Assembly: GCA_012934845.2 (NCBI GenBank)
Contig: WNNJ02003297.1
Location: 1-64,000, forward strand
Direction: 5' to 3'
Source of the DNA: Pomphorhynchus laevis
Lineage: Eukaryota > Acanthocephala > Palaeacanthocephala > Echinorhynchida > Pomphorhynchidae
Length of the DNA: 64,000 nt
This document shows positions 42,815-56,938 of this stretch, piece by piece; positions within the stretch are counted from its first letter, which is position 1; each line of letters starts with the position of its first letter. The notes under the pieces were generated by a model. That model searched no databases. It was not told where the DNA came from and was given only the letters and a program-made list of their open reading frames with translations. Both the position numbers and the translations under genes were made by a program.

Positions 42815-44288
42815 AAATCAGCTAACTGAGTCTAAGTATTTAATATAATAAACTAAACAAAACATAATAATGCTAAATCGAAATTTAATAATTAAATAAT
42901 AAAATTAATAATTGTTTTTAGATTTTCTATAATTTAAATCAAGTTAAAATAAAAAATTGAAATTTAAAATAAACGTCATTTTTATGAATTGACTAATAAA
43001 TAACAGACGTTGTATCAGAATAAGAATTAGAGGTCATCAGGAGGAACTGCTATGCTATCAGGTTTCGGCCCCTAACTCCTCTAACCAACATAGCAGCGGG
43101 GCCAAATACATGCTAATGATGTATTTCCTCGGATAAAACTATCTAGTATCTTATTCTAGTGCAAAGTATATTATTTATTATCCATCCATAAAAATTTGCC
43201 ACTTAAGAGTTTAAATTTATTCTTTATATTATTGTGTTGATTTATATATTTTACTATTTTCTGCTTGATGTTATTTTTATAGTAACCTAGTTTAAAATAT
43301 GTATCTATTAAATTATTTAAATGATTTTGAAGAAAGTCAATATCATTACATATTGTCCATCCATAAAAATTTGCCACTTAAGAGTTTAAATTTATTCTTT
43401 ATATTATTGTGTTGATTTATATATTTTACTATTTTCTGCTTGATGTTATTTTTATATTAACCTAGTTTAAAATATGTATCTATTAAATTATTTAAATGAC
43501 TTTGAAGAAAACCAATATCGTTACAAATTGTTGCAATTCTTAAAATTTTATTATTTAATGTATTATATTTTATATTATATGGTATGCATGAATGCTCATG
43601 CAAAAATATGTTTCTTGCAAATTTAAATACGTCATCTTTACGATAAAAATTAATAGTAGTTTTAGTTAATGTTAATTTAATTTTCATATCTAGATATACA
43701 CCTTCTTTATCATTAATATTGGTTTTGTTAAGAATAAGGCTTTCTGGATAAATGTGCTCACTAATTGAATAAAAATTGCTAGAATTAAATACACATATCT
43801 CATCAATATATCGAAACATATATTTCATATCTTCATATAATTTAGATTTATTTTTTAAACAGTTATGAACAAATTCATATTCATTAAAGCTTAAAAACAA
43901 GTCAGCTATAATTGGGCTACTATTACCACCCATTGGAACACCTTTTACTTGTCTAAATATAGATGTCCCTACATTTAAATAATTTTGATTTATCAAAATA
44001 TTTAAGGATTCTATTAATTCAATTTTATCCATATATTTATATTTACTTGATTGTATAATTTTTGTTAGATATGGGTTATAGTTAGTATAACACATATATG
44101 TATATCTTTTTCCGAATATAAGATTAATTAATTTTACTAATGCTTCTTTAATATCTACTAAATCTAGATTTGTGTAAAGCGTACTAAAATCGTATGTATT
44201 TATATTTTGAAAATTTATTCATTTCGTCTGTTCTAAAAATTCTTTTGTAGAATTAATACTAAAATAGTGTTTCATACCAGTGTTTTAT
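42815..44288 (-). mobile_element. PLE-1 copy, minus strand, 5'-truncated, with an internal duplication
   Basis: Starts ATCAGCTAACTGAGTC at 42815. The conserved RNA fold is at 43029-43104, then the RT C-terminus and RT core (43457-44095, GVPMGGNSSPIIADL and FRYIDEICVF). Homology is cut at about 44288 in the palm-A region upstream sequence. About 178 bp of the C-terminal coding region (43180-43535) is present twice in tandem. Very similar to the 17.8-20.7 kb copy. Not functional. Confidence 0.8.
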
Positions 44289-44904
44289 AATGCACAGTGG
44301 CATTTTCAGGGTTTAAGTAGCTAAATGAGATATAATTAACGAAACTATTTAAGACACATAAGAGTAACTCGTATGTAACTTAGAGGATCGTGATGAAGGC
44401 TCGTTACACTCAGTTTAAAAAATAAAATTCAAAGCACTATAATACAGTATCATAATAGCAACGTTTACAAAGCATGCAATCCAAAATTAATTCAAAATTC
44501 TGAACAAAAAATATTAAGTATGAGAGAGTGATATGTATGAGAAAATTCGAATTACTACAAACAAATTGAATTACAAATCGTCGACAAATGAAATTCACGT
44601 AAATTATATCACTGCAGTCTGTAAGGATCACATATAAGCATGTAAACATCTTTTATTTAACAATATTGATAGAAATTGAATCAACAATATGTAAATTTTA
44701 AAAAACAAACATTTTGTTATGATTAAGCGGTATCAATTTAAAGGTGTTTCTTACTAATGTCTTTAATAAACTGCTGTAAGTTCTAGTGAAATTGCATGTA
44801 ACTAGCTCCTCTATAAGACATAATTAAGTATATGTTCGTAGTTCGATTGAAGATTTTTCAGAAGAGACAGAAAACAAAGTAGTGCTCATTGACTAAATCC
44901 ACCA
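44289..44904. other. AT-rich region with a dispersed repeat (44506-44590)
   Basis: 44506-44590 (AATATTAAGTATGAGAGAG onward) matches 53835-53920 with few differences. No coding signal. Confidence 0.5.
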
Positions 44905-45545
44905 AATCAAATCAGCAAACAGAATCTACGTATTTAATATAATTATAAAATAAAAAATAATAACAATAATAACGATAAAAATGCTAAATCAAATTTAATA
45001 ATTAAATAAAAAATAATTATAAATCATAAATAATTGTTATATAAGATTTTATATAATTTACATCAAGTTAAGATTCAAAATTGAAATTTAAAATAAAAGT
45101 CATTTTTATAAATTGCCTAATAAATAACAGACGTTGTACCAGAATAAGGATTAGAGATTATCAGGAGGAACTGCTATGTTATCAGGTTTCGGCCCCTAAC
45201 TCCTCTACCCAACATGACAGCAAGACCAATTAATATCAAGTTAAAATTTAAAATTGAAATTTAAAAAAAGTAAATTTTTATGAATTAACTAATAATTAAC
45301 AGATGTTGTATTAGAGTAAGGATTAGAGGCCATCAGGAGGAATTGCTATACTTTCAGGTTTCGGCCCCTATTCCTCTACCCAGTATAGCATCGGAGCCAA
45401 ATACATGGAAATGGAGTATCTCCTCTTATGAAATTTGATTATCTAGTGTATCTTATTCTAAAACAAAATATATTATTTATTATACATCTACAAAAATTTT
45501 CCGCTTAAGAGTTTAAATAATTTTTTTGATATTATTGTCTTGATT
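44905..45545 (-). mobile_element. Two PLE-1 terminal copies in tandem, minus strand
   Basis: First unit is 44905-45230: the AT-rich terminus plus the structured block, ending at ACCAATTAATATCAAG. Second unit is about 45231-45545: part of the terminus again, then a structured block (45326-45400) with distinct base changes, and the end of the coding region. Head-to-tail partial copies are a known habit of PLEs. Confidence 0.75.
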
Positions 45546-46537
45546 AGGTTTTAATTCGAAACATTCAAAATGCTTTGAATACTTAGTCCACATACAGAAT
45601 GCATATTTCGAACGATTATCATGTGATGATTAAACAATCAGCTATGCAGCATACTTAAATTCTGATATACATTGCATATGTATAGTCATTTTTTCATCCA
45701 TTGATAAAATATTGAACTTAATTGCTTTGGTATCTTATATAATTACTCGGATTTCACATATACTATTTAGGTAGATATAATATCATATTATATAAAATAT
45801 TAAATATTATATATAAAAATATAATATCATATTATAAAAATAGGTTTTATTATTTTATATTATATCTACCAAAATATTATATATAATAGACCCAAATGCT
45901 TAATGCCGTGAAAAAAAAAGAAATTATAGAATTTGTGTACTAGAAAAGCACACACTCGAAGTTTCAAAAAACAAGACGTCGTGCGAAATACTCCATCATT
46001 GCAATTTAAAGATAATATCGAAACAAATTGCGATCTAAAAACATATTCTGTTATACCAGTTATACCAGTTAGTCCTGGTAATTTGATGAGTGGAGGTAAG
46101 TTGGTAATTTGCCAAATAAGGATAGCTCAACGCATATTAATTAAAATTAAATGTTCTTAGTTTTAAAAAATAGCTGTTCCAAAATCTAAATTTTGATATT
46201 CTGTTTTGCTAAAAATATGTATAACGAAAAGTACACTCAATGTTTTGTTGAAAAAGAAGAAACAGTTCCGTTGCTTTAGCAATGACAAATGACGACAATG
46301 GCGTTTTTCTCATAGAAAAAGAAAAACGAGTAAAGCCGATAAATAATCGATGTATACAAAGTTAAACGGGTTTACACGAAAAGACTAGTTTGTTAAAATT
46401 TTATTATTATTGTACAGATGATAAACCAAACCGTTGCATAGGAAATGAAGCAAAGCCTGTTTTGTCCATGAACAACAATAAATGTAAAACAAATCAACGA
46501 GACAATTTAAATCCACTATCTGTTTACGAAATATGGT
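45546..46537. other. AT-rich spacer downstream of U2SURP
   Basis: Includes the probable 3' UTR of the minus-strand U2SURP gene. The plus-strand frames at 45933-46160 and 46390-46665 have no family signal, and the latter is antisense to the last U2SURP exon. Confidence 0.4.
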
Positions 46538-49500
46538 TTAATCTCGTCTGCTGGTTTTGCGGCGTTGACTACTTTCGGATGAGTATCCGATACGACTTCT
46601 CAGAGAGGATGTGCTCTTCACGGATGATGGGGACTGATAATGCTGCCGCATTCGCCTATCAATAGACGAGGACGGGGATTTGTCAACGCCAGAACTGCTA
46701 GAGTGTCGATTGCTAGGACATCTTTTTCGAAGCAGCCGATGCTGATTGTCGACACTTGAAGTGTTTCGCTTCGACGAGTCGCGTTGAATAGTTGATTTCA
46801 ATTGAGGATTAGATTTTGAAGATTTACTAGATTCTCGTTCATGCATTTCGAATGCCGTACAGTGTTCGCTGCTGATATCACTAAATCAAGAAAGAACCGT
46901 TATACAGTGGGATATTTGACTATTAATCTAAATTTTATTAAAACGCAAACAAAAACACCAATGAAGTAATGAATACGTCAGCTATTAATTAGATGCAAAT
47001 AGATAATCCGCAAATATATACGAAACATTTGAGAATATGCTCAAAAACATTACTTGGTATTTTCTTACATATGTATGCCAAAAATATCAAAGTTATTCCT
47101 TTCTGATATATTTATAAATTAAATGGAACAAAGAAGATCAGTTTTTCTTGAAACAATTTACAATACATGGTTCGTCAACTGGCTGTCGGCATATTTAGCC
47201 TTCTATTTTATTAATATGCCGTGTCCCTTTTGCTGTCCATTATACCTACCTATTGTTGTACGTTTCGTACAATATATGCACAACACGTTAATTTAAATCA
47301 AATTAAAAGGATACATGTTAACCGTAAATTGACGAAATATAAATTGAGTTTTTTTAGTAAAATTTAATCCTCTCCGCTGCATAAAATTTATAAAAATGCA
47401 AATATACATTAAAATAAAAAGTAAAAATTACATCAGTTCTTAGAACTTGAATACTAGACAAATACTTTAACAATTAAATCTATTTGACAGCTTTTATATC
47501 TAGAATTCCAGCAAGTAACACAATGCCACAGATACGCTTACTGCACAAAATATCGAATGAACTTAAAATTAAAAAGGATTAAGAAAACTTAACTTTAAAA
47601 AACTGTCGAAATAATATTGAGCATAGCGTATAATAAACTCGAACTAAACCAAAAATAAATAAACTTCACTTATATCAAATTATTTTGAAGCTTTACACAA
47701 TTATTTCCTAAACAGTGGTCTGTAAATTATCAGAGGAGATTGTAGGTAGGTATCGCATTAATTTATTGATTACCTAGGCTTGAGCTTTTATTACTAAAAT
47801 AGTTAGAAATGTAATTAGTAACTTTTTACATTTTTGCTCACTTTATTGAAATGTTATTTTTCATTTTGACACATTTAATATTTTTAATATACTAACATTA
47901 TGGACTAATAAACATGGAGTTAAAATATATGTACAATAAAAATGTTTTGAATAAATTATTAACGTTTTGTTATAAAATCCGCAAAACAAAACCTTTTTAC
48001 ATAAATGAATATTTTAAAAGTGCACGTTTCTTTAAAATGGCTGATAGAAGAACCGAATTGTGATAATTCAGCTATGGAAGTTTAGCTCTAATCATTTATT
48101 ATGATCGCTTATGACTTTAAACAATAAAATTATAAATTTTAACATCATATTTATAAAATGTTTTACATTCATTAGCTAAAAAATGATTAATTAAATAAAA
48201 TGTAATATTGAAAATTTAAGATACTAGGATAATTAACAGCGACAACTAATAAAGCCTTATTATGCAATGTGCCTCATTCGCAATTAAATTGTTTGAAATG
48301 GGTAATGAAGCCTTCAACATTGTCAGCTCATTTAAAATTAAACATTATCATTAAAAAGTAATACATGTTTTACATCTCAATAATCCAAAGTACAATTCAT
48401 AATAATTTAAACGTTTTTTTATTTGCTTCCTAAAAATGCTTGTTTTACTATTAAAGGTAATTTTTCGAGCTTTGACTTCATATTTACCATCCATGAATGC
48501 TGCTATTTATTGTTAATTTATATGATTTATATAACAAACTTTCGTTAATGTATTTGATTACAATAGTTTTATTTACGGGGTCAGCGGACATGTTTTATTT
48601 TTTGAAATGGGGTCAGTATACAAAAACGTTTCTTAAACAGTTTACACAATTACTATTTATTAACCTTGTTTGAATGAATGAATGATCAACACCAATATCA
48701 GAAGATTTTCCTCTGTTTGCTGAAGACTCCAGGCGTCCACAATCACGCTGAGTAGTTGCTTTCCCAGGCGTACTGCTTTTATCGTACTTTAAATGCTCAT
48801 CTTCATCTGCATGAATCGACATCGATCTTGAGTGCTCATTTGAAGATACACATCGCGACCGTCGACTATCGAGCTGAGAAAGTTGACGATCGCATCGTGA
48901 TGATGAAGGATTAGTTTTCTAAATAGGCAAAATATGGTTTCAAACAAACTAAAGAAATATAGAAACGAATGCGGAGCAAAATATATTTACTAAATTAAAA
49001 ATCAATTCAAAAGTACAGAAACATATACTATTTATAAAATTGTATTTCATAAAATCCATTTCATTATTTGAAACGGCTTTAAAATACGCGGTGTGGCTAA
49101 ACAATGTGGCTAATCGGTGTGGCTAAACAATGATGGAGCGGTAAGACATATTATTCAAAATCCAGATCATGTAATGAATACCACTCTAATTGCACAAATC
49201 AGCAACGATATTACTCGCAAAAACACAGAGAACTACTGGATAGGTCAACTTATGACAGATCTCAGCTTAAATACTGAGCACACATTTAAACTATAGGTAT
49301 GTCATTAGAATGTTCTAGAATGTTTGATTACAATTACAAATTTATGCAGTATTGACTGTGTGCTTGGTTTGAGTGTTTTAGATTAGTAAATTACTGAAGA
49401 AGGCTCACGCCGAAAGCTTTAACAAATATACATTCTGTCATTTTGTTTTTGAATTTGGCTCGGTTAGATAATAACCTTGGAAATATTGAATTTCGATACA

Positions 49501-52500
49501 ATATTGAAGCGGTTTCTTCAGTATTGTATCGAATTTTTATTTTTTCTATAAAAATCGGTTTCTATATATGCAATTTTTATAACGAAGGAGGCACCGTCGC
49601 CTGGGAACCTCAAAGGATCAATAAGTTAGATATTTGACTCAACCAGGACTGTCTAAGCTACGAAAGAATTAGGACACTAATAGAAATATATAAAATATTT
49701 AAGGCATACACGAAATCGTATCTTAATTCTTTCGTAGTTTAGAATATTTTATAAACTGCAGTTTAATTTTCTACATTATTTGAATAGCAAAAGACTGGTT
49801 ATCTTTTCTAGGAGAATAGCTATAGTAAATTGAGCTATGGCAGACAGATGTTCTAGCCACATGAATATAGTGTATATATATTAGATTCTAGTTGCTCGAT
49901 TGCTTTCACTGATGAGATCCAATAGGATCAAAATCGGTCTGAAAGATGACTGACAGCTCTATAATCTATTGCAACAGCAGGTTCTGTGCATTGCTATTCT
50001 TGAAATATTGAATACAAGAGTGATTGTTATATATAACAATCACTGTGTATATTGATTGTTATATATAGTAATTGTTAAACCCGACCGGCTGTTGGCGGGA
50101 TCATCTATTTGGTACTCTTTTTGCATATGTAGAAATCGCTTTTTAGAACCGCCATATTTGACATCTTGGGATCATTGAATTTCGATACAATATTAAAATT
50201 AAATATAATGTTAATTATATAAATTAAATATAATATTTAAACAACGGTTTCTATATATGCAATTTATATATTAAATTTATTTAACAGCAGAGTGAATTTG
50301 CCCACACAGGATTGCAAACATATGAAAAATTTTGGGAACTCACGCGGGTATCTATATAAGGAAAATTAGTAAATAAAAAGAACACAGACATGATATAATA
50401 AAGTTATATATGCTGTCTCTATGTGAGTTGTATCCATGTCTAGTTAAGGAATAGGGATAACGATAAACAATTGTATTTTTAAACAGGAGAGGAACTTTAA
50501 CTTTATTCATGAAAAAATCATTAAATTACATTCTCGAAGAAATCTTTTTATAATAATAGTTAGTTATGAATTGCGCTTATCAAACAATTTTAGTAGTAGC
50601 AGATATCAAATGCACTAAGAAAATTAATTCACCAATAGTAAATCGATTAAATACATCAAACTGCTACTTGAAACTGGTCGTTCCTTAATTGAGCATTTTT
50701 TTCTTGTAAGATGAAAATGTATGGTTCCCAGTACTAGTTTATTCGCTACTACTATTTAAATTATGTTTTTTAAAAAGAAAATTAATACACTGAAGTGCAG
50801 AAAGTGTTCAAGGAAGGCAAGAACTTTGCGCAATTACTCAAGACATTACCGGTTAGCAATGCGTTAGAATTTACGCTTCAACAACAGGTGATTTTTATTA
50901 TTATAATGGTTTATTTTGAACAATCTTCGAATTTTCGAATGAAAGGTCAACAGCTGCTTTGGCTTTAAAACGCCAAATGCAGTGTCACTCAACAGATTAG
51001 TTTGGCATTTTCTTTCAAAACAAATTGGTATCATCTGCATTAAATACTACTTTTACGATAAATATCTATCTTATTGTATTTACTCACTAATTGCTTATAG
51101 GAAATCATGAGCTCTTTCTTGTATGAGAAAGAGCTGCTTTTCCATTCTTTACTACACTGCCTATTTCAGTTTTAGTTTATAAATTTCAAAGGCACAATTT
51201 GCATACTTAAAATTTGAAACATTCTTTCCTTAATAAATCAAAGTAGATATGTTTTCCTCGTTTTCGTAAATTAAATAGTGATCATTTTCAATAATGCTAA
51301 AAAATGTTCAAACTTTTTCACATTTATTTGAAGAGATAACTTTTCTATTTCCTTAGTTGTCTAAATCGTGTACACAAAGAAAAATGATTTGATCATCTTT
51401 AAATATTAGTTGATTTAATATTCAGGAGCTACAGAAGTTATAACACAACAGTGGATGATGATTATTGGTATTACTTCTTGATATTCGAATATTTGTTCGT
51501 TATCCGAGAAATCTTTAGCGGACTCGTCGCTATTTTCTTTAAATAATGCTTTTGCTGACAAAGGTTCTACTGTATAAAGTTAAAAATAATGTTTACAAAA
51601 GCATGAAGTAATTCTTAAGTATCTGCTAATTTATAACACAAAAAATGTTGAACATTTAACATGAGCGATCATTACATCATTACGAAAAACTAGTATACAC
51701 TATCGATTAAACATTCTGTTTAAAAACGAAGTAAATAAAGAAATTATAAATAAATTCAAAATATTGGCCCGGAATACGACAATAATAAAAAGCTAGCAAA
51801 GCTGCTGTAGAAAAAGTGTACTTGTGAAGCGTACATGCTCTCACGTTGTTATCTAGTTTGTTAAATATCAGGAGGTATAATACAATGTTGGAATAATTCA
51901 ATTATATGATGTAAGCAGTATACACATTCTCGATTAGTGTTCATCGAATTTAGCGTGAACCGTTTAAATATTCATCAATTATTCAATGTTAAGGCATAAT
52001 AAATTATCAACACGATAAAAGTTCTTTTTATAAATTTTACAACGTTTTTGTCATACACAGTGATCCTTTTCAAGATAGTATATGCTTACAAAAAATTGCT
52101 TCATATCCCAAAGGTACGGAAGAATGTTAGTCCATACTATCGATGGTAATCCTTAAATTATCGATTGGTATCCTTAAATTTAAATCGATAGTAGGACTAA
52201 GAAAATTCTTCGTATTTTTCCATACCCATGGAATATAAAACAATCTTTTTGTAAACAAGCATATGATGTGATAGCACACGAATGTAATTTTAACAGAATT
52301 AATCGATTATATTACAATGCGTTATATTTAATCGATTTTTCATTCGATTAAACATAAAGCAAATTATATAATTATGTTTTATAAAAATATAATAATATTA
52401 TTTATTAATGGATTATATGTATTGACCGATTCTATGACCACACTAAATCAATTTAAAAGCTAGATTTTGTAGCCAGTTAAGTAAATAAATTTACAAGCTA

Positions 52501-55500
52501 AATTTGTTATATAAACTTTTTGAATCCAAAATTCCGATAGCGATTAATAAAAATAAGGTTTTTGTAAATACAAATTTCATATATTTGTTAAATTTGTTCT
52601 GGAACTGGGAATTGAATTTGCTCTTTATATTTGGAATACAGCAATTGCAATTGAAATATTGAAAATTTGAAAGCTTCAAATAACAAAAGTTTATTAGCGT
52701 GCTCATTTAATTATCAAAATCGACAGACAAAAAGTATCTTTACTATTAATAAAAATGTATTTATCGATATTTTAAAAACGAGTACAAAACAAAGAAATAC
52801 TAAACCTGTACTGTAGTATCGAAACATCGAAAAATTAAAAAGTGACTTTGAAGCAATGCTCAGTTGTTTTATACTAACAGAGAAAATACATAAAATTAGC
52901 CTAAAATTAGCTTTTTCGTTTTTAAGTATGATATAATCAAACAAAAACCACGAAAATGCTGCACCTATTAGAAACGATTGATTTCAGTTTCCAATTAACA
53001 AAAAGAATATTAAATAGGCTTATGCATAACAACGTGAAAATAAAACGAGAAAAAATGAAAAATTGTAGGCAACCTTATCCTGATTAGCATCGTTGATTAG
53101 TAGATTTAAAATTATATAAAATATTATAACATAAAAACTAAATTCCGAAAAGCGGTAGATGAAAAGACGTCTTCACTGAATAAAACTTTCAGAAAATTTA
53201 TGTTGTTGTACTTGTTTGACCAAAAATCCGTTTTCCTGCATGCATTATTTACCTTAGTATAGGAAGACAACACCTCGCCTGTCTTGCGCACTGCTACACA
53301 TAAAAATAAACCCAAGGTGTTAGTAAATAATAAATTAGAAATATTTTAATGAAAAGAATTTAAAAATAAACGATTTTTTTTTATTTTTCAGTTTTGTAAG
53401 CAAGACTGAAATGACAAAAATAAAAACGTTTCAACTATTTTAAGTATGAATATTAATAGCAAAAATATGTTTACATTGCAAAATTAAGGCAAAGACGAAA
53501 TAAACAAATATATTTTCATTTAACTCAAATAATATAAAATCGTTAAAAACTCCGGTCTTTGTAAATTAAAGTTAATAAAGACAAAGTCACAGACACAGGC
53601 GTTTTAAGTACAATAATTACTTTAAAACTTTATGGGTGTTTGAAAGCACACAATTGCAATTGAGAAAGAACACAAAAAACTATGGTATAATACACAATAA
53701 AAGAAAACAGTTAAAATGAATGCGGAAGAAAGCAAGCATCTTTAAAAAAGATAAAATTGTTGGTGTCGTATAATTACAATTGCAAAAATCGAATCATTAA
53801 AAGAACATTAAACAAATTAAATCAACAAGATCAACAAAATATTAAGTATGAGAGAGTGATATGAAGGAGAAAATTCGAATTACTACACAAAACATTTGAA
53901 TTACAAATCGATGACAAATGCAAATAATTCTACAACCATGACTTCACATCAGTTACTAAACACCTAAATATTAAATAATAAAATCAATTCAGCTATCATG
54001 TAAGACAAAAGAGCAAATTTGAACGAAACGGTAAATTAAATAACATAATCAATTTTGAATATTTCATGAAAAGTAAATACTCTCTAAATCAAATATTGCA
54101 ATATTTTATAGCATTTCTACCTACGTTGTAGACAATAAGCATTTTCAGAAACCGTGAAAAGCAATCGAGTGGTATGAGACAAAATGTTTATAAGATAATG
54201 TAAAATAAGCACTTGTTCTATCGATCATCACAGCATTATATAGTTCAGCATAATTTATACAAAACGTATTGTATTACTGCAAACTCATATATATAGAGAG
54301 AAAACTTAAATGCTATAACACTTCAAATGCATTAACTAGATCGTCAAAGTAGTTTGCAAATGCGAATACTGAAAAAACGTAACAGATCATAAATATGAAG
54401 TTTCTTATTTTAAACAAGGTGTAATACTAAATTAATATTTTAATTTAACGTAAACTCAAATTTTATTTCATCATATTCAAAAATTGATGACAGTAAAATA
54501 AATATAATGAAAAATATAAAAATTATATCACAAAATATATAAATTATGAAAATATAATATAAATTATGATGACGATAAAAACTGTATGTAACAATTTTTG
54601 TCTCTTTACTAAAGTATATATATATCAAAAAGTAGAAGAACGACAGGCGAAAGTAAAGCAGAACTTTTTGGCGTTTCGGCCGCTCGTAGGCTAGCCTTTT
54701 TTAATCTTAAACATACGCACACAAAAAATCAAAAGTTACTGTGTAAAATTATGTGACGTCACGTACTTCATAAACATGTTGAAGATTGCATCCCCATTCA
54801 AGTTTCGTATTAAAAAGTCCCACGTATCTCATTTCTTTTTTTTCCGGTCTGCTTTTTTATGCAAATCGATTTTAAAATGCAACAATGCATTGTATACTCA
54901 TCGCAATGATATTATTATAAAGAAGTCGGATAAATGATGTTAGGTCTTACTATGGTGTCATGACGAGTATAAAACCGAAACAAGGAGACAACTTTTTTCT
55001 GAATCATTTGAACAAGTAAGTGAATCTTACTTAGCTATAATTATAGGATTAGTTAACGATCACTTGGATAAACAAATTGTGATGAAGAGGTTAGACATAA
55101 ACGAAACTGGATCTCTACGACCAGCTAAAGATTCGAAATTCGAAGCATTTTACATGTTATTCAAACTCCATAAAGAAACTCGACCATTTATTGGACGGCA
55201 GATCGTAAGCTGTATTAGCACGTCAACGGAGAAAATATATATACCAACATTACAAATAGGAAAAAAATCACTGCGATAAATAGAGCTTATGCATAGCAAA
55301 ATATTCAAACAAGTTACAGGTGTTCATTTCGCAATCAGTAAAGTTAATATTGGAAACAATGTCTTGGATCACGATGGACAATACTTTCGACAAAGAACAG
55401 AAACAGCGATGGGTACTTCAATGGTTTCGACAATAGCAATTTTGCTCATGGGTGTCTACAAGGAGGAATGGCTACGCCGATCTATAACGAAATCCCTTTT

Positions 55501-56160
55501 TTACGCGAAATATATATACCACATATTTTTCAAAAGGCATGTAAAAAACTTGGTGTTTAACGAAATGGTAAGAATAAAACGAGAATGTTCTGATCCAGAG
55601 AGATCAGGACACATGTCCTAATCCGAAAAGATCTCGATTCGAAGAGGCTACAGTCGCAGAATGGTTGATAAACAAATCAAAGCAGTTGCCAGATTAGATA
55701 TGAAAATGCTTCTTGAACGTGAAGAAAGTAGACCACAGATGTGCTTGGCATTTCATACCATACTCGACGATATTCAGAAAGTGATGAATGCCATAGTGAG
55801 TTCTAAAAGTAAGAACTTTGCAATTCCTAAAGTTCGATTCACGATAAGGGGCAAACTTTCAAACCTACTGATTAGATCTCGATATACAAGACATACAGAT
55901 CAAACTGAAAACAATTGGAGATGCGCTCCATGTGGAGACAAACGATGCAAAACTTGCTCGGTAATATCGACAACTGGTGAGTGCAGAAGTTCCCCGTAAC
56001 AAGTGCACATATTCTCATCAAAGTGATGGCAAATTGTAAGACACTGAATGTGAAATATGTAAAGACGTGTCGACTTTACTCAAAACAGAATGTCGTTCAA
56101 ACATCACTATTGCTTTCACGAGGACTAAATACACACCAGACGCATATTCAAAAACTAAAT

Positions 56161-56243
<83 letters not shown>

Positions 56244-56854
56244 GTATATATACAGGGTGTATGGAATTGGATATCATGAAGGAAGGATTCTGTAGCTGGT
56301 TTCCAATGCGAAAGTCACCTCGTGTGACCTAGCAACTATTCGTTACATAAATAAGAATCCATCAAAGGATCACCAGTCCCGATTCCAATCGATCTTCATG
56401 ATCTCAAACGGTAAAATCTATAATAAGCATGCCAGAGAAGCATCTCGGACAATGCAGTTTCTGAATATCATGATGGAAGGTTTCATATACTGTGTGAAAT
56501 CTGGTAATCCTGGATTCGTAGCCTAGCAGTCAAGAGCGCAAGCCAAGTACGGAGAGCGACAGCTCGAATCTCGGATAAGTCAAATTTCAAAAGGCGAAGA
56601 GTTGGTAGTCAGCCTTCTGACGAGCCCGGGGCTACCAACATGTGGCAAAAAGCGGGCGAAACGAAAACGGTTGTGGCAATGGCGCCGTTAGTAGTCAGGG
56701 TGTATGGAATTGGATATCATGAAGGAAGGATTCTGTAGCTGGTTTCCAATGCGAAAGTCACCTCGTGTGACCTAGCAACTATTCGTTACATAAATAAGAA
56801 TCCATCAAAGGATCACCAGTCCCGATTCCAATCGATCTTCATGATCTCAAACGG

Positions 56855-56938
<84 letters not shown>

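Larger units (their letters stand above)
48919..53252. other. U2SURP intron (4.3 kb) with small hairpins
   Basis: Contains a hammerhead-like motif at about 49402, a 21-bp hairpin at about 49483-49533 whose left arm recurs at 50172, and a 14-bp inverted repeat (49658-49671/49724-49737). The rest is AT-rich without coding signal. Confidence 0.6.

Noticed and set aside
46390-46665. Plus-strand frame of 91 codons
   Set aside because: Overlaps the last U2SURP exon in antisense; no family signal.
56512-56590. A functional tRNA gene
   Set aside because: A and B boxes are recognisable, but the acceptor and anticodon stems do not pair cleanly, so a SINE head is more likely.
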